NCBI GenBank assembly: GCA_900315705.1 | Contig: ONAB01000026.1 | Span: 1 to 40,565 of the forward strand | Origin: an uncultured Bacteroidales bacterium | GTDB lineage: Bacteria; Bacteroidota; Bacteroidia; Bacteroidales; WCHB1-69 | DNA length: 40,565 nt | Direction of reading: 5' to 3' | Shown here: one piece after another, positions 30,155 through 38,267 of the stretch | How positions within the stretch are numbered: the stretch's first letter is position 1 | Layout of the letters: each line of letters opens with the position of its first letter | Notes under the pieces: model-generated | Databases searched by the model: none | What the model saw: the letters and a program-made list of their open reading frames with translations, nothing else | What the model was told of the DNA's origin: nothing | Program-made: the position numbers and the translations under genes

Positions 30155-31581
30155 TGCTGCTGGTCTATTACTTCCCAATGGCCGTTCTTACGACCTCCAA
30201 TCCTTTTAAGGAGCTTCATTTCCTGCAATCTCGCCACGGCGTATTTGATTCCACTTGCGCTATATCCTTGCAACACCTGGTTCATAGTATCCCGTGTGGC
30301 AGTGGGATTGGCACCAAGAAAATCCAATACTTTCTGCTGTAAATCTGTCAGCTGCACCTTTTGGTCAGTCTTTTGGCCAGTCTTTTGGCCAGTCTTTTGG
30401 TCAGTCTTTTGGTCAGTCTTTTGGTCAGTTGTCGGGACCGCCTCAGCTTTCCTCCTTTCTGCTTCAATAAATGGCATCACACTGGGTGCTGCGTCGAACC
30501 GAACCATCAGGTCGCAAGGGTGGATGATGTAAACAGGTTCGGGCGAACCGTAATTGCGGCACGCCTTGCACATTTTTTCAATCCCGCGTCCCCAGGCTTC
30601 GATGAACCCCGCACGGAAAAACGTGTTGGCAATATTGGGATTTAGCAAAAGAGACTGATGGGAAGAAAGAAGTGTTTCCGCTGTCCAACCTTCGGTCAGC
30701 AAGCAACTGTTGGAAATAAACAACCTGTCATCCTCAACGCGGATTTGAATCGGGTTATTGGCCGACCAGTCTGAGTGTGCCAGCGCATTGAAAATGGCTT
30801 CTCTCACCGCCATTTTCGGAAACGGATAGGTTTCAACCCTGGTAATGTTTTCGTAGGTGATGAATGCCTTGAGGTACTTTTGGTACAGCAGATCCTGCAC
30901 ACGGTCGGCCTGCATCATCAGTGAGCCGTGAACCTCATCCATATACAAGATGTCGGCCTCTTTGTTGAACATTCCGATTTTGGTGTAACACCCTGTGACC
31001 AACTCTTCCGGCTCGCGGTAAAACAAGAGTACCGCCGCCCTTTTCAGCTTGCCATCAACGGTGAGTTTCAATCTTTCAAGCAATTCCTCATCAGAACAGG
31101 CGAGGTCGTCTTCTGTCATACGTTTGCTTCGCAGCGCCTCCCTGCGGAAAATATTGAAACTCTCTCTGTCAAGGTCCTGGTATGTGAAATTGTCAACGGT
31201 GACGGAATCCCATTTCGTTCCGGTTCGTTTAAGTAGAAAATGGGTGAGGGCGGAACCCTGCAGCGTCTGCAATGTCGCACCAGACCGAATGTAATAGTCT
31301 CCCTTGTAATTGAGAGGGAATCCGCACGGTTCGGTTTCGATTCTGATGTACGACTTGCCGTCTTCCGTCATCAAATCCACACCGACAATGATTCCCATCG
31401 CATTCTTCACCTTGTTGGGGATGTCCTCCAAGAGGCGTTTGGCGTTGTCCACACCGACCACCTCGCCCTTGTCGTTCATGCCGATGTAGAGCGTGCCGCC
31501 CTGCGCGTTGGCGAAACCGCAGATCCACTTCAGGTATTCGTCACGCCAAGACTCCTTGTATTCAATATTTTGCGTTTCCAT
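30151..31581 (-). CDS. AlbA_2-type ATP-binding protein with C-terminal winged helix
   Basis: A 476-residue protein starting at the ATG at 31,581 (METQNIEYKESW). An N-terminal AlbA_2/Schlafen-like domain (about 1-115: ESWRDEYLKWICGFANAQGG and YIGMNDKGEVVGV) is followed by a central domain with an ATPase-like helix box (FPKMAVREAIFNALAHSDW, about 270-285) and RAGFIEAWGRGIEKM. A TDQK/TGQK tandem repeat linker leads to a C-terminal winged helix. Such proteins are common in Bacteroidetes as putative regulators or defence-associated factors. It has its own promoter at 31,603 and sits in the middle of the late operon as a moron-like cargo gene, yet its stop overlaps the next phage start, so it is fully integrated. 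Confidence 0.85.
   Translation of the reverse strand: METQNIEYKESWRDEYLKWICGFANAQGGTLYIGMNDKGEVVGVDNAKRLLEDIPNKVKNAMGIIVGVDLMTEDGKSYIRIETEPCGFPLNYKGDYYIRSGATLQTLQGSALTHFLLKRTGTKWDSVTVDNFTYQDLDRESFNIFRREALRSKRMTEDDLACSDEELLERLKLTVDGKLKRAAVLLFYREPEELVTGCYTKIGMFNKEADILYMDEVHGSLMMQADRVQDLLYQKYLKAFITYENITRVETYPFPKMAVREAIFNALAHSDWSANNPIQIRVEDDRLFISNSCLLTEGWTAETLLSSHQSLLLNPNIANTFFRAGFIEAWGRGIEKMCKACRNYGSPEPVYIIHPCDLMVRFDAAPSVMPFIEAERRKAEAVPTTDQKTDQKTDQKTGQKTGQKTDQKVQLTDLQQKVLDFLGANPTATRDTMNQVLQGYSASGIKYAVARLQEMKLLKRIGGRKNGHWEVIDQQQ
30360..30430. repeat. In-frame 12-base tandem repeat (six units)
   Basis: Six copies of CTTTTGG(T/C)CAGT encode TDQK or TGQK repeats in the linker of the AlbA_2 protein. 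Copy number can change without shifting frame. Confidence 0.9.
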
Positions 31582-31602
31582 ACAACATTCAAATTCCGAC
31601 CG

Positions 31603-31610
31603 CAAAATTA
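31603..31610 (-). promoter_or_regulatory. -7 element for the AlbA_2 gene
   Basis: The minus strand reads TAATTTTG, a perfect TAnnTTTG match, 22 bases before the ATG at 31,581, in a 54-base AT-rich gap inside the otherwise tightly packed late operon. Confidence 0.65.
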
Positions 31611-31635
31611 TAAAAAATCTCGAAACAGAAGACCG

Positions 31636-32394
31636 TCATTTCCTGCCTCCCTCCCGAATCACCTTGTCGAGCCTGCCGAGGATGACGTGGACGTTGGAGG
31701 CGAAGAATTTGCTTTCGTCATAGAAGCGGTCGCCCATGAGGTCGCGGTGGACGGCCACCCACGAGAACGCGGGCGGCTGGTCGTTTGGCGAAATCTTAGG
31801 ACGTTTCGGTGCGCGTGCGAACACGTTGGGGTATTTCTCCTCAAGGTTGCGCTTGCGCAGCGTCTTGTAGCACAGCACAAAGGCGGTGAGCTGCTCTTCG
31901 GGAAGTGTGGCCATCATTCTCATCCGGGTGTCCGCGCCGTAGATGGTGAACGGCACGCGGCGGTCGGTCTCGCCCGTGTAGTCTTCGCGCTGTGGGCGGT
32001 AGAGCACCGCCGCCGCCTCGCGGAAACGCCCAGCCAGCATATAGCCGTCAGCGTAGATGAACTCCTCCCACGTGGTGTTGGAAAAGGAGGGCTGGTAGCC
32101 GATGAGACGGATTCCGCCCGCCTCCATCCAGGGCAGCAGCTGGCGGGAAAACCTCGGCTCTTTCTCAAAAGCGAAGTCGAAGAGGCGCATCAGGAAGTAG
32201 CGTTTCCCGAACGGTATCTCCTCCCACGTCTCTTCGGGGATTCCCGACAAGGCGGAGTAAAAGGCGGATTCGGAGAGCGTGCCGCCGACTGCGGCGCATA
32301 CGGCCAGAAGCTGTTCGCGGGTCAGCTCGTCAAAGCATTCGGGCGCGTTGTAGACGGTCTGAACGCCGTCAATGTCAACCTTTATCTCGTTCAT
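31636..32394 (-). CDS. Phage tail-assembly chaperone candidate
   Basis: A 252-residue protein whose start at 32,394 overlaps the upstream stop as ATGA. The N-terminal phrase APECFDELTREQLLAVC is the kind of helix opening seen in tail-assembly chaperones of Bacteroidetes prophages. Most of the protein is helical, and the C-terminal helix ends IREGGRK. No slippery frameshift site was seen. It lies between the small connector-like genes and the AlbA_2 cargo. The chaperone role is inferred from position and the N-terminal pattern. Confidence 0.4.
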   Translation of the reverse strand: MNEIKVDIDGVQTVYNAPECFDELTREQLLAVCAAVGGTLSESAFYSALSGIPEETWEEIPFGKRYFLMRLFDFAFEKEPRFSRQLLPWMEAGGIRLIGYQPSFSNTTWEEFIYADGYMLAGRFREAAAVLYRPQREDYTGETDRRVPFTIYGADTRMRMMATLPEEQLTAFVLCYKTLRKRNLEEKYPNVFARAPKRPKISPNDQPPAFSWVAVHRDLMGDRFYDESKFFASNVHVILGRLDKVIREGGRK

Positions 32395-32924
32395 GGCCTC
32401 CAGTTTCTCGTGTCTATCTCGTTCCAAAAAGGTGCGCTGGTGGTGAACGTGTAGCGCATCCCCGCGTAGCGTTCCCGGACGTTCTGAATCGGGATGGCCG
32501 TCACCTCGTCAAGGCGGAACTCCTTGACCACCATGCAGGCGGCCTCGTACTTGTCGAGGTTCATCCTGCGGATAATCTCGTCGCCGATGCGCTCGCACAG
32601 GTCGAAAGCCTCATACACCGCGTCATAGTCGCCATCCTCCTCGTAGGACTGCACGATCATGAAGGAGGATTCGCGCTCCTTGAAGGCGTTGTCGGCGTTG
32701 TCCGAAGTGAAGCGCACTTCGCCGCCCTCCTGGACGAGGGCGGGGAAGTTCACGCGGTCTCTGAAGCCCGTGTAGAACTCCTCCAGCTCGCCACGGAAGA
32801 AGTGCGGCTCTTCGGGCGTGTGGTTCAGCGACTTGTGCCGTGCGGCCAAGTCCTGCAAATAGCGGCTGAACGCCTGCGGGGAGTTGTGCAGGTCTCCCCG
32901 GTAGTCTTGTTCGCATTCTCTCAT
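32391..32924 (-). CDS. Small phage structural protein, head-tail or tail-terminator candidate
   Basis: A 177-residue protein starting at the ATG at 32,924 (MRECEQDYRGDL), preferred over an upstream ATG at 32,981 because of the exact ATGA overlap with the previous stop. The protein is acidic, with a central region YEEDGDYDAVYEAFDLCERI and an ending FWNEIDTRNWRP. The alternating polar and hydrophobic strands in the C-terminal part (RYTFTTSAPF) fit a tail-terminator or neck protein. No motif confirms it. Confidence 0.5.
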   Translation of the reverse strand: MRECEQDYRGDLHNSPQAFSRYLQDLAARHKSLNHTPEEPHFFRGELEEFYTGFRDRVNFPALVQEGGEVRFTSDNADNAFKERESSFMIVQSYEEDGDYDAVYEAFDLCERIGDEIIRRMNLDKYEAACMVVKEFRLDEVTAIPIQNVRERYAGMRYTFTTSAPFWNEIDTRNWRP

Positions 32925-33325
32925 ATCTCTGTGGTTTGAGTTGTCTTCCTCATTCTGTCGGGGCAGTCCTTGCGGTGGCACTCATAGGCTTGGGAAAGTG
33001 TGAGCCGCCGTTCCAGCTCAATCTTTTCGGCCTCGATGTGTGCGGAGTTGCGCTTGAGGGTGGCGATGAGTTCCCGCTGCTTGTCGTCAAGTTCGTCTTT
33101 CGCCTGCTCGTTGCTGATGTACTCCGCGATGAGCTGCTTCTGGTACTCTATCTGTTGGGTGAGCGCCTCGAAGCGCTGTGTCTCAAGGCTGGTCTCCTTG
33201 CTCTTCTCCTCAATCTTGCGGAGCTTCTTCTCGGAGAGCCACTGGATGATGCTCCATACCGTGGTGCCGCCCAGCAGGAAGTTGAGGACGGCGGAGCCGA
33301 TGGTGATGTAGTCTAATGGTTCCAT
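32921..33325 (-). CDS. Small membrane-anchored coiled-coil protein in the late operon
   Basis: A 134-residue protein with one hydrophobic helix (about residues 8-28), a long charged coiled coil (about 34-112), and a short tail with two cysteines (ECHRKDC). The start overlaps the upstream stop as TAATG. One-helix coiled-coil proteins in phage late operons can be holin- or spanin-like, or assembly factors. Its position between a connector and neck gene argues for assembly, but nothing is conclusive. Confidence 0.6.
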   Translation of the reverse strand: MEPLDYITIGSAVLNFLLGGTTVWSIIQWLSEKKLRKIEEKSKETSLETQRFEALTQQIEYQKQLIAEYISNEQAKDELDDKQRELIATLKRNSAHIEAEKIELERRLTLSQAYECHRKDCPDRMRKTTQTTEI

Positions 33326-34320
33326 TATGCAAAGAAGATTTTGCGGTTGGTGTTGTCGCGGCGGAATACCTCGTTCTTCGGCGCGTTGTCGCCCGCGAAA
33401 GCCCTGTATGCCGGATAGTCGGCGATGTGGGCTTTTAGGGTTGAAATAACACTGGCCATGTACCGCTCCGCCTTTCTGCGGTACTCTGCAGCCATCTGCT
33501 CCAGCTCCTGCGGAGGCACCACGGAGACGGCGGTGTCGGAGCCGGAAGCCGCCTGCGCCGTCTCGAAGACCATGCCCTGCTCGGTGGGCAGTCGGTGGAG
33601 TTCCCCGATGCCGTCTGCCACTGACCAGAAGACGGTGAACTTCTTGACCTCCGGCAGGATCCTGGCATAGCGTTCTTCGTTGGTGTCTGCCGTCAGAAGT
33701 TCCTCGCAGAACGCCCTGCCGAGGCGGTGGCGCAGCTCCGTCTCCTGCGCGGTGCGCACGAAGTGGCGCATCTTGAGGAACACGAGGCGCGAGCCGCCGA
33801 TGTGGAAGATGTCGTTGAACTCCTTTGTCGTGCCCACGATGAGGCTCTTCGCGTCCGTGTATGCGGGGCTCTGCAGGAACTCCGGCAGCTGGTCAAGGTT
33901 GCGGTGGCACCACTCCAGCACCGAATCCAGCTGGTCGAAGCCGCCGTTCTTGAGGGCTTTCTTCAGCGCGTCGGCCTGGTACTTGTAGAGCCTGCCCTCC
34001 CCCGCGTTGTCCGCCGCGCCCTTGTCGGACATGGAGACGGAGAGCAGGTCGTAGTCCTGCCAGTAGGCAAGACGGACAACGGCGTACTGGCTTCGCTTCA
34101 GCAGCACCTCCAACAGGTCGCTGTCATGTGTGCCAGCCTCGTAGTACGCCGCCAGCCTCTCGAAAAGCGCTTCGCCCAGCACGGGCAGCAGGTACTTGGT
34201 CTCGCACTGCGCGATGGCCGGAGCCAGCGAGCGGAACGAGCAGGTGACGTTCACGGGGAGGAACTGCTTGAACTCCTCCGCCTTGGTGTTGTTCTCGGGT
34301 GCGAAAAGTCTCGGTGTCAT
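33325..34320 (-). CDS. DUF6712-like phage connector protein
   Basis: A 331-residue protein starting at the ATG at 34,320 (MTPRLFAPENNTKAEEFKQF), 4 bases after the portal-like gene stop. Features such as FLPVNVTCSFRSLAPAI, the KYLLPVLGEALFERLAAYYE helix, and a duplicated helical organisation (first and second halves both contain helix pairs after LP or VL) match DUF6712 proteins of Bacteroidetes prophages. The place after a portal gene suggests a head-tail adaptor. An upstream ATG at 34,401 would add residues from the portal gene frame and is rejected. Confidence 0.65.
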   Translation of the reverse strand: MTPRLFAPENNTKAEEFKQFLPVNVTCSFRSLAPAIAQCETKYLLPVLGEALFERLAAYYEAGTHDSDLLEVLLKRSQYAVVRLAYWQDYDLLSVSMSDKGAADNAGEGRLYKYQADALKKALKNGGFDQLDSVLEWCHRNLDQLPEFLQSPAYTDAKSLIVGTTKEFNDIFHIGGSRLVFLKMRHFVRTAQETELRHRLGRAFCEELLTADTNEERYARILPEVKKFTVFWSVADGIGELHRLPTEQGMVFETAQAASGSDTAVSVVPPQELEQMAAEYRRKAERYMASVISTLKAHIADYPAYRAFAGDNAPKNEVFRRDNTNRKIFFA

Positions 34321-34324
34321 AATG

Positions 34325-35641
34325 CTACGAAAGTTTTTCCTCGGTGGACTTGCCCTTGTCGAGGGTGGTGAGTATGATGTTGCGGTACACGAGCTCCACA
34401 TCGTGGATGCCGTTGTATTCCAGCATCAGCTCTATGGGGTCGAGCACCTGCTGCTTCTCTATGTAGTTGAGGATGAGGGAGACCAGCAGCCCCTCGCGGA
34501 TGTCCGAGCCGCTTCCTGCGTTGCCCGCGTAGGGGCCGCCTGGTAACCCGGCGCCTAACACACTCGGGTTCACCATGAGGGAGAAGAGGATCTCGGAGTT
34601 GGCGGCGGCTGACGTGGAGAGGCGGTCTTCCGCCTTGATTTCGTTCTCCAGCCGCTCGATGACCCATTTCTCCTCGGCCTTGCCGCTCTCGTTGAGGGAG
34701 AATCCCGTGGTGAGGGTCTTGGCAGGGTTCTCCTCGCTGGTCAGCTGCTCCTCGAAGCTGTCAAGGTATGCGTTGATGGCCTTCTCCCTCTCTGCGGTGG
34801 ACTCAAAAGACTCTTCGGGGAACTTCTTTTCCCAGTAGGTGTCGGGAATCTGGATGTGCCACATGAGGTTCATGGCGTTGGAGTAGGCCTTCTTCAGGAA
34901 CGTGGGTATCTTGTGGGCGATGTCTATCCAGCCGCTCTTCCACGCGGTGTCCCAGTCGGGAAGGGCGTAGTAGTCGTTGCCGGAGAAGTAGTTGCGGATT
35001 CGCGGGAAGGCGACGCATCCGCCCTTCAACCTGCCCTGCTCTTTCAAGACCTGCAGGTGGGTGAAAGGGTCGGCCTCGTTGAGCATGGGGATGACTTTGG
35101 CCGTGTCGTCCGGAAAGCGTCTGTTGAACTCCCCGAACAGAAGCACTTTCGACTTGTCTATGCTGATTCTGCAATGCCTTGCGTTGACGGCCTCGGTGCG
35201 CAGGATGCGGTTTCCGTCCGCGCTGAACACGAACACGGGGAAGCAGTTGCCCAGCTTTATGAGGTCGCGGAACGCGTTGGTGTGGTAGGTGCGGAAGGTG
35301 TAGCCCCGCAGGAAGTTGAGAACTTCGGGGCGGTTGACAGGTGCGTACTGCTCGCGGTTCTGCTCGTCAAGTCCCGTAAGGTTCACGGGGATTACCCCCT
35401 GCCCGTAGCAGCAGCGGCACTTGTAGTTGAGCCCTGTGGAGAGGACGCCCGTCTTGCCGATGACCTCCAATGCCTCCTCCGGCCAGCGGTTGGCGCTGCC
35501 CCAGCAGGCGTACTCCACCTCTTCGAACGAGAACCGCTCGAATATCTCCTCGTTGACGGCCGTTTTCTTCACGGTGCTGCCGAACGAGGCCTTGCCCAGG
35601 AACAGCAGCGGTGTGCCTTGCTTGTTGAACGTTATTTCCAT
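34325..35641 (-). CDS. Phage portal-like protein
   Basis: A 438-residue protein with portal-type features. The segment YACWGSANRWPEEALEVIGK leads into NYKCRCCYGQGVIPV, and the middle has FSGNDYYALPDWDTAWKSGW, the type of bent stretch seen in portals. A C-terminal glycine-rich loop then reads NPSVLGAGLPGGPYAGNAGS and is followed by helices (LVSLILNYIEKQQ). Family knowledge: portals form the dodecameric DNA gate of the capsid. The gene is second in the late operon. No terminase or capsid gene accompanies it in view, which is odd for a phage. I am fairly confident of portal-like, not of a working head. Confidence 0.6.
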   Translation of the reverse strand: MEITFNKQGTPLLFLGKASFGSTVKKTAVNEEIFERFSFEEVEYACWGSANRWPEEALEVIGKTGVLSTGLNYKCRCCYGQGVIPVNLTGLDEQNREQYAPVNRPEVLNFLRGYTFRTYHTNAFRDLIKLGNCFPVFVFSADGNRILRTEAVNARHCRISIDKSKVLLFGEFNRRFPDDTAKVIPMLNEADPFTHLQVLKEQGRLKGGCVAFPRIRNYFSGNDYYALPDWDTAWKSGWIDIAHKIPTFLKKAYSNAMNLMWHIQIPDTYWEKKFPEESFESTAEREKAINAYLDSFEEQLTSEENPAKTLTTGFSLNESGKAEEKWVIERLENEIKAEDRLSTSAAANSEILFSLMVNPSVLGAGLPGGPYAGNAGSGSDIREGLLVSLILNYIEKQQVLDPIELMLEYNGIHDVELVYRNIILTTLDKGKSTEEKLS

Positions 35642-35662
35642 TTCTTCCAGTGCTTCAAGTTA

Positions 35663-35941
35663 CTAAATCACCACCTGCATCCCGTTGAACTCCCGAAGGT
35701 TGTCTATCGAAACTGCGTGGATGTGCCCGATGGGGTCCCCGTTGGAATCCACGGGCAGGATCCCGCGCAGTCGGTTCCTCTTCATGTCGGCGCGGAGCCC
35801 TCTCATCACGGCTCGCGGGAACGAGACCAGCTCCCCGTTTTTCAGATAGAACTGCAGGGAGAAATGGGAGGCCTTTCCTCCGGCCTTTTCGCGGGTCTCC
35901 ATCTCCCGCAGTGCGTCGGCACGTCTTATCTTGTTGCCCAT
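35663..35941 (-). CDS. Small protein opening the late operon
   Basis: A 92-residue basic protein starting at the ATG at 35,941 (MGNKIRRADALREMET). A TTG start at 35,962 would overlap the -7 element and is rejected. It is hydrophilic in the first half, with a strand-rich segment (HFSLQFYLKNGELVSFPRAV) and a second half containing GILPVDSNGDPIGHIHAVSI. No domain was recognised. It is the first gene after the strong promoter at 35,960. Function unknown, and a regulatory or small structural role is possible. Confidence 0.6.
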   Translation of the reverse strand: MGNKIRRADALREMETREKAGGKASHFSLQFYLKNGELVSFPRAVMRGLRADMKRNRLRGILPVDSNGDPIGHIHAVSIDNLREFNGMQVVI

Positions 35942-35959
35942 AAGCGTTAAGTTTTTGGG

Positions 35960-35967
35960 CAAAGATA
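35960..35967 (-). promoter_or_regulatory. Late operon promoter -7 element and conserved leader
   Basis: The minus strand reads TATCTTTG, then GCCCAAAAACTTAACGCTT and the ATG at 35,941. The leader nearly repeats the tape-measure leader at 20,788-20,812. It defines the start of the leftward structural operon. Confidence 0.7.
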
Positions 35968-36084
35968 AGGCAATGGGAGAAAAACGTATGGGACAGATAT
36001 GGAGTGACGGGAAAATGACGCCTCAAAAAAAGATGCTGACCTCCGGGAAGCGGCTGTCATTTGACCAGAGCGTAATTCCGCCGT

Positions 36085-36119
36085 AATTTTTTCCGCCGGA
36101 TGGCGGAAAAAATTTTTTT
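36085..36119. terminator. Strong bidirectional terminator
   Basis: AATTTTTTCCGCC (36,085-36,097) pairs perfectly with GGCGGAAAAAATT (36,102-36,114) around GGAT, with a T tract on each side. It separates the late operon from the right-hand operon. Confidence 0.85.
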
Positions 36120-36133
36120 GGGGATATGGCACT

Positions 36134-36176
36134 AAAAAAGGCGCAAAAGTTCCGTTTTTTCGGATCTTTGCGCCTT
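36134..36176 (-). terminator. Terminator ending the right-hand leftward operon
   Basis: AAGGCGCAAA (36,138-36,147) pairs with TTTGCGCCTT (36,167-36,176), with inner TCCG/CGGA around a T6 loop. On the minus strand it is followed by a T tract, 20 bases after the stop of the 65-residue gene. Confidence 0.8.
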
Positions 36177-36196
36177 GCTTGGGCTTGTTTCCGCCC

Positions 36197-36394
36197 TTAT
36201 TGGGGCGGCTGTATTACAATTCGTTTGGGGGCGTGTAACGTGACGTAAACAACATATTTTCTGAATGTCTCCACCGTTTCGGCGGGGGCGTGGTTGTTCT
36301 CCAGCATTTCGGCCAGCTGCGCGCCCGTGTAGCTTCCCACTTTCGGCAGGTGGTATTTTTCCGCCTTTAGTGCCTTTGTTATCCTGCTAATCAT
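36197..36394 (-). CDS. Small protein of unknown function, last gene of the right-hand operon
   Basis: A 65-residue basic protein (MISRITKALKAEKYHLPKVG). The start overlaps the previous stop as ATGA. A helical N-terminal half with SYTGAQLAEMLENNHAPAET looks like a small DNA- or protein-binding fold, and the end is VTLHAPKRIVIQPPQ. A terminator follows at once. Not assignable. Confidence 0.55.
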   Translation of the reverse strand: MISRITKALKAEKYHLPKVGSYTGAQLAEMLENNHAPAETVETFRKYVVYVTLHAPKRIVIQPPQ

Positions 36395-36648
36395 TGCCGC
36401 GCCTCCTTTCTCGCTGGTACTTCAAATTTGTAGCATTCCGCGCCCTCGTTGGTTATGTCGTTGAATGGGTAGAACTCCGTTTGTTGTCCGTCCTTTGGTA
36501 TGCAATAGGCGGAAAGCGGCAGCGGCAGCAGATAGGCGTATTTCTCCAAAAATTGGGCGGTGGCTTCGGCTTCCTTTTCCGTTATGCCGTCCCGCTCTCC
36601 ATAGAGCAGGAACGGCAACAAATTGGCGGGTATCACTATACAAAACAT
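36391..36648 (-). CDS. Small protein of unknown function
   Basis: An 85-residue protein with a hydrophobic N-terminus (MFCIVIPANLLPFLLYGERD) and an acidic helix (KEAEATAQFLEKYAYLLPL) with aromatic residues. It overlaps the next gene (ATGA), lies 15 bases downstream of the ArdC-like gene, and is co-directional with it. No family was recognised. Confidence 0.55.
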   Translation of the reverse strand: MFCIVIPANLLPFLLYGERDGITEKEAEATAQFLEKYAYLLPLPLSAYCIPKDGQQTEFYPFNDITNEGAECYKFEVPARKEARQ

Positions 36649-36663
36649 TTTCGCGCCTCCTTT

Positions 36664-37302
36664 CTAAAAAACCGCTATCGGTTCGGGTTCTTCCATCGGT
36701 TCGGGCTGCAGGAACGCGGCGGCGGCTTCCTCGGCGGGTGCTTCCTGCGCCTCTGCCGTCTCGGTCGGCTCTTCCGTGCTGGCGGGCTGGTCGCGGCGTG
36801 TCACTTGCAAATTGCTGAACAAATAACACATATTGAAGCGTTCGCGCTCGCCGTGGGTGCTGCCCTCCTCGCCTGCGCCGTCGGCGTTCTCCATCAGCGC
36901 GGGAGTTGGCGCGGGTGCGCTGGCGGTCTCGCCGTCCTGCTCTTTCTTCTCGCGCTTGGTGGGCTGGCTCCACACGGGGAACGCTTTCGAGCCCTTAATA
37001 ATGGTGTAGCCCTCACTTTTCCACTCGTTGAACTTTTTAAACTCCGTTGTGCCCTCCTCGGCGGGTGCGTACACGAATTTTAATATAAAGTAGTTCAGCG
37101 GCTGGGATTCCAAAAATAAGGCCTGCGCCGCGCTTTTGGCGGTGTTAATCATAAAATCGCGGATTTGCCGCGCCTCCGCGCTGGCGGCTAAAAGTCTTTC
37201 AAATTGGGCGGCGCGGTTCTTTTCCTTTGCCGTTAACGGTCTTGTCTGCACCTTTTCGGCGGTTTCCGTTATTTCTCCTGTTATTGTATTGATATTTTCC
37301 AT
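36664..37302 (-). CDS. ArdC-like N-terminal domain protein (antirestriction/ssDNA-binding type)
   Basis: A 212-residue protein. The stretch KFNEWKSEGYTIIKGSKAFP (about residues 90-110), followed later by YLFSNLQVTRR, fits the ssDNA-binding domain of ArdC-type antirestriction proteins found on mobile elements. N-terminal helices (PLTAKEKNRAAQFERLLAAS) precede it, and the C-terminal 60 residues are an acidic Pro/Glu/Ala-rich tail ending PEPIAVF. A C-terminal metalloprotease domain, present in full ArdC, is absent. It is encoded with a RadC-type gene, a typical mobile-island combination. Confidence 0.6.
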   Translation of the reverse strand: MENINTITGEITETAEKVQTRPLTAKEKNRAAQFERLLAASAEARQIRDFMINTAKSAAQALFLESQPLNYFILKFVYAPAEEGTTEFKKFNEWKSEGYTIIKGSKAFPVWSQPTKREKKEQDGETASAPAPTPALMENADGAGEEGSTHGERERFNMCYLFSNLQVTRRDQPASTEEPTETAEAQEAPAEEAAAAFLQPEPMEEPEPIAVF

Positions 37303-37404
37303 ATTTTTGCGGATTGGTTTTTTGTCCCCTTGGGGATTGAAAATTTAATTGTGAAAGAGGCGGCGCGGGTCTGAATTATTGCGCCGCCTCTCCTTTTTGC
37401 CCTC

Positions 37405-38193
37405 TTAGGCGGTCAAAAGTTCGGTTTCTATCTCGCCGACTTTGGCGCAAATTTCCGCGTTCATCGCCTCGCAGAATTTTTTGACGATTGCCGTATTTGA
37501 AACGGTCATCACCTTTTTGAACTCCTCGCGGTTCAGTCCGTCTTTCGTGAAACGTTCAAAGGATAGGCGGCAGATACTTGTTTCAAACTCTTCTTCGTCC
37601 TCCAGCTCTTCGATATAGTTTTCTATATCCTCGCGGCACTTGATGAACATTTCCCGCTTCTCGGCGATTTCGCGCTTGTGGTTGAGGCGTTCCAGTTCCT
37701 CGTCCAGTCGTTTCTGCATTTCCGCGAGGGATTCGCGGCGTTTGCGGTCGGCTTCCTCGGCGGCGCGTATCGCGGCGGCGGCGGCTTCCTCCGCGCTCAT
37801 CGGGGCGGGCGCGGGTGCTGGTGTCGGTTCTGCGGGCTTCTGCTCCGTCTCGGCGGCGGGTGCTGCCGTGGTGGGTGCTGGCGTTGCCTCTTTCGGGGTC
37901 TCCGTTTTGGGGGCTTCCTTGGTTGCCTCGGTCGGTTTCTCCTGCTTGGTCGCCGCTGCGGGTTTCGTCTCCGCCTTTGCAGGGGCGGCGGGCTTGGTCT
38001 CCGTCTTGGCGGGTGTCGCTGGTTTCCCCTCGGCGGGCGTTCCTCCCATCGGGGGGACGATTACCGACTTAACAAGCGTTAACGCGGGGGCGGCTGCTGC
38101 CGTGGCGGTCGGGGTTGTGGTTTTCGCTGCGCTCTTGGCGGTTGCGGTTGCGGTTCTCGTTGCGCTGGTTGCGCTCTTGGTGTTTTTTTCCAT
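37405..38193 (-). CDS. Ala/Pro/Thr-rich disordered protein with C-terminal coiled coil
   Basis: A 262-residue protein. The first 130 residues are a low-complexity run of Ala, Thr, Pro and Lys with PAKTETKPAA-type repeats. A coiled coil follows (about 140-190), then a folded helical tail (FKKVMTVSNTAIVKKFCEAM) with three Cys. The codons are highly GC-rich. Positioned between the RadC-type and ArdC-like genes, it may be a scaffold or a single-strand DNA tether, but no family was recognised. Confidence 0.6.
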   Translation of the reverse strand: MEKNTKSATSATRTATATAKSAAKTTTPTATAAAAPALTLVKSVIVPPMGGTPAEGKPATPAKTETKPAAPAKAETKPAAATKQEKPTEATKEAPKTETPKEATPAPTTAAPAAETEQKPAEPTPAPAPAPMSAEEAAAAAIRAAEEADRKRRESLAEMQKRLDEELERLNHKREIAEKREMFIKCREDIENYIEELEDEEEFETSICRLSFERFTKDGLNREEFKKVMTVSNTAIVKKFCEAMNAEICAKVGEIETELLTA

Positions 38194-38267
38194 TGTTTTG
38201 AAAATTTAAATGTGAAAAATAAGGTTATTTAATGCGGGCGGGGTCTGTCCTGCCCTTTCTTTGTCGC

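Noticed and set aside
35942-35962. TTG start for the first late gene
   Set aside because: It would place the -7 element inside the coding sequence. The ATG at 35,941 fits the leader and the tape measure parallel.
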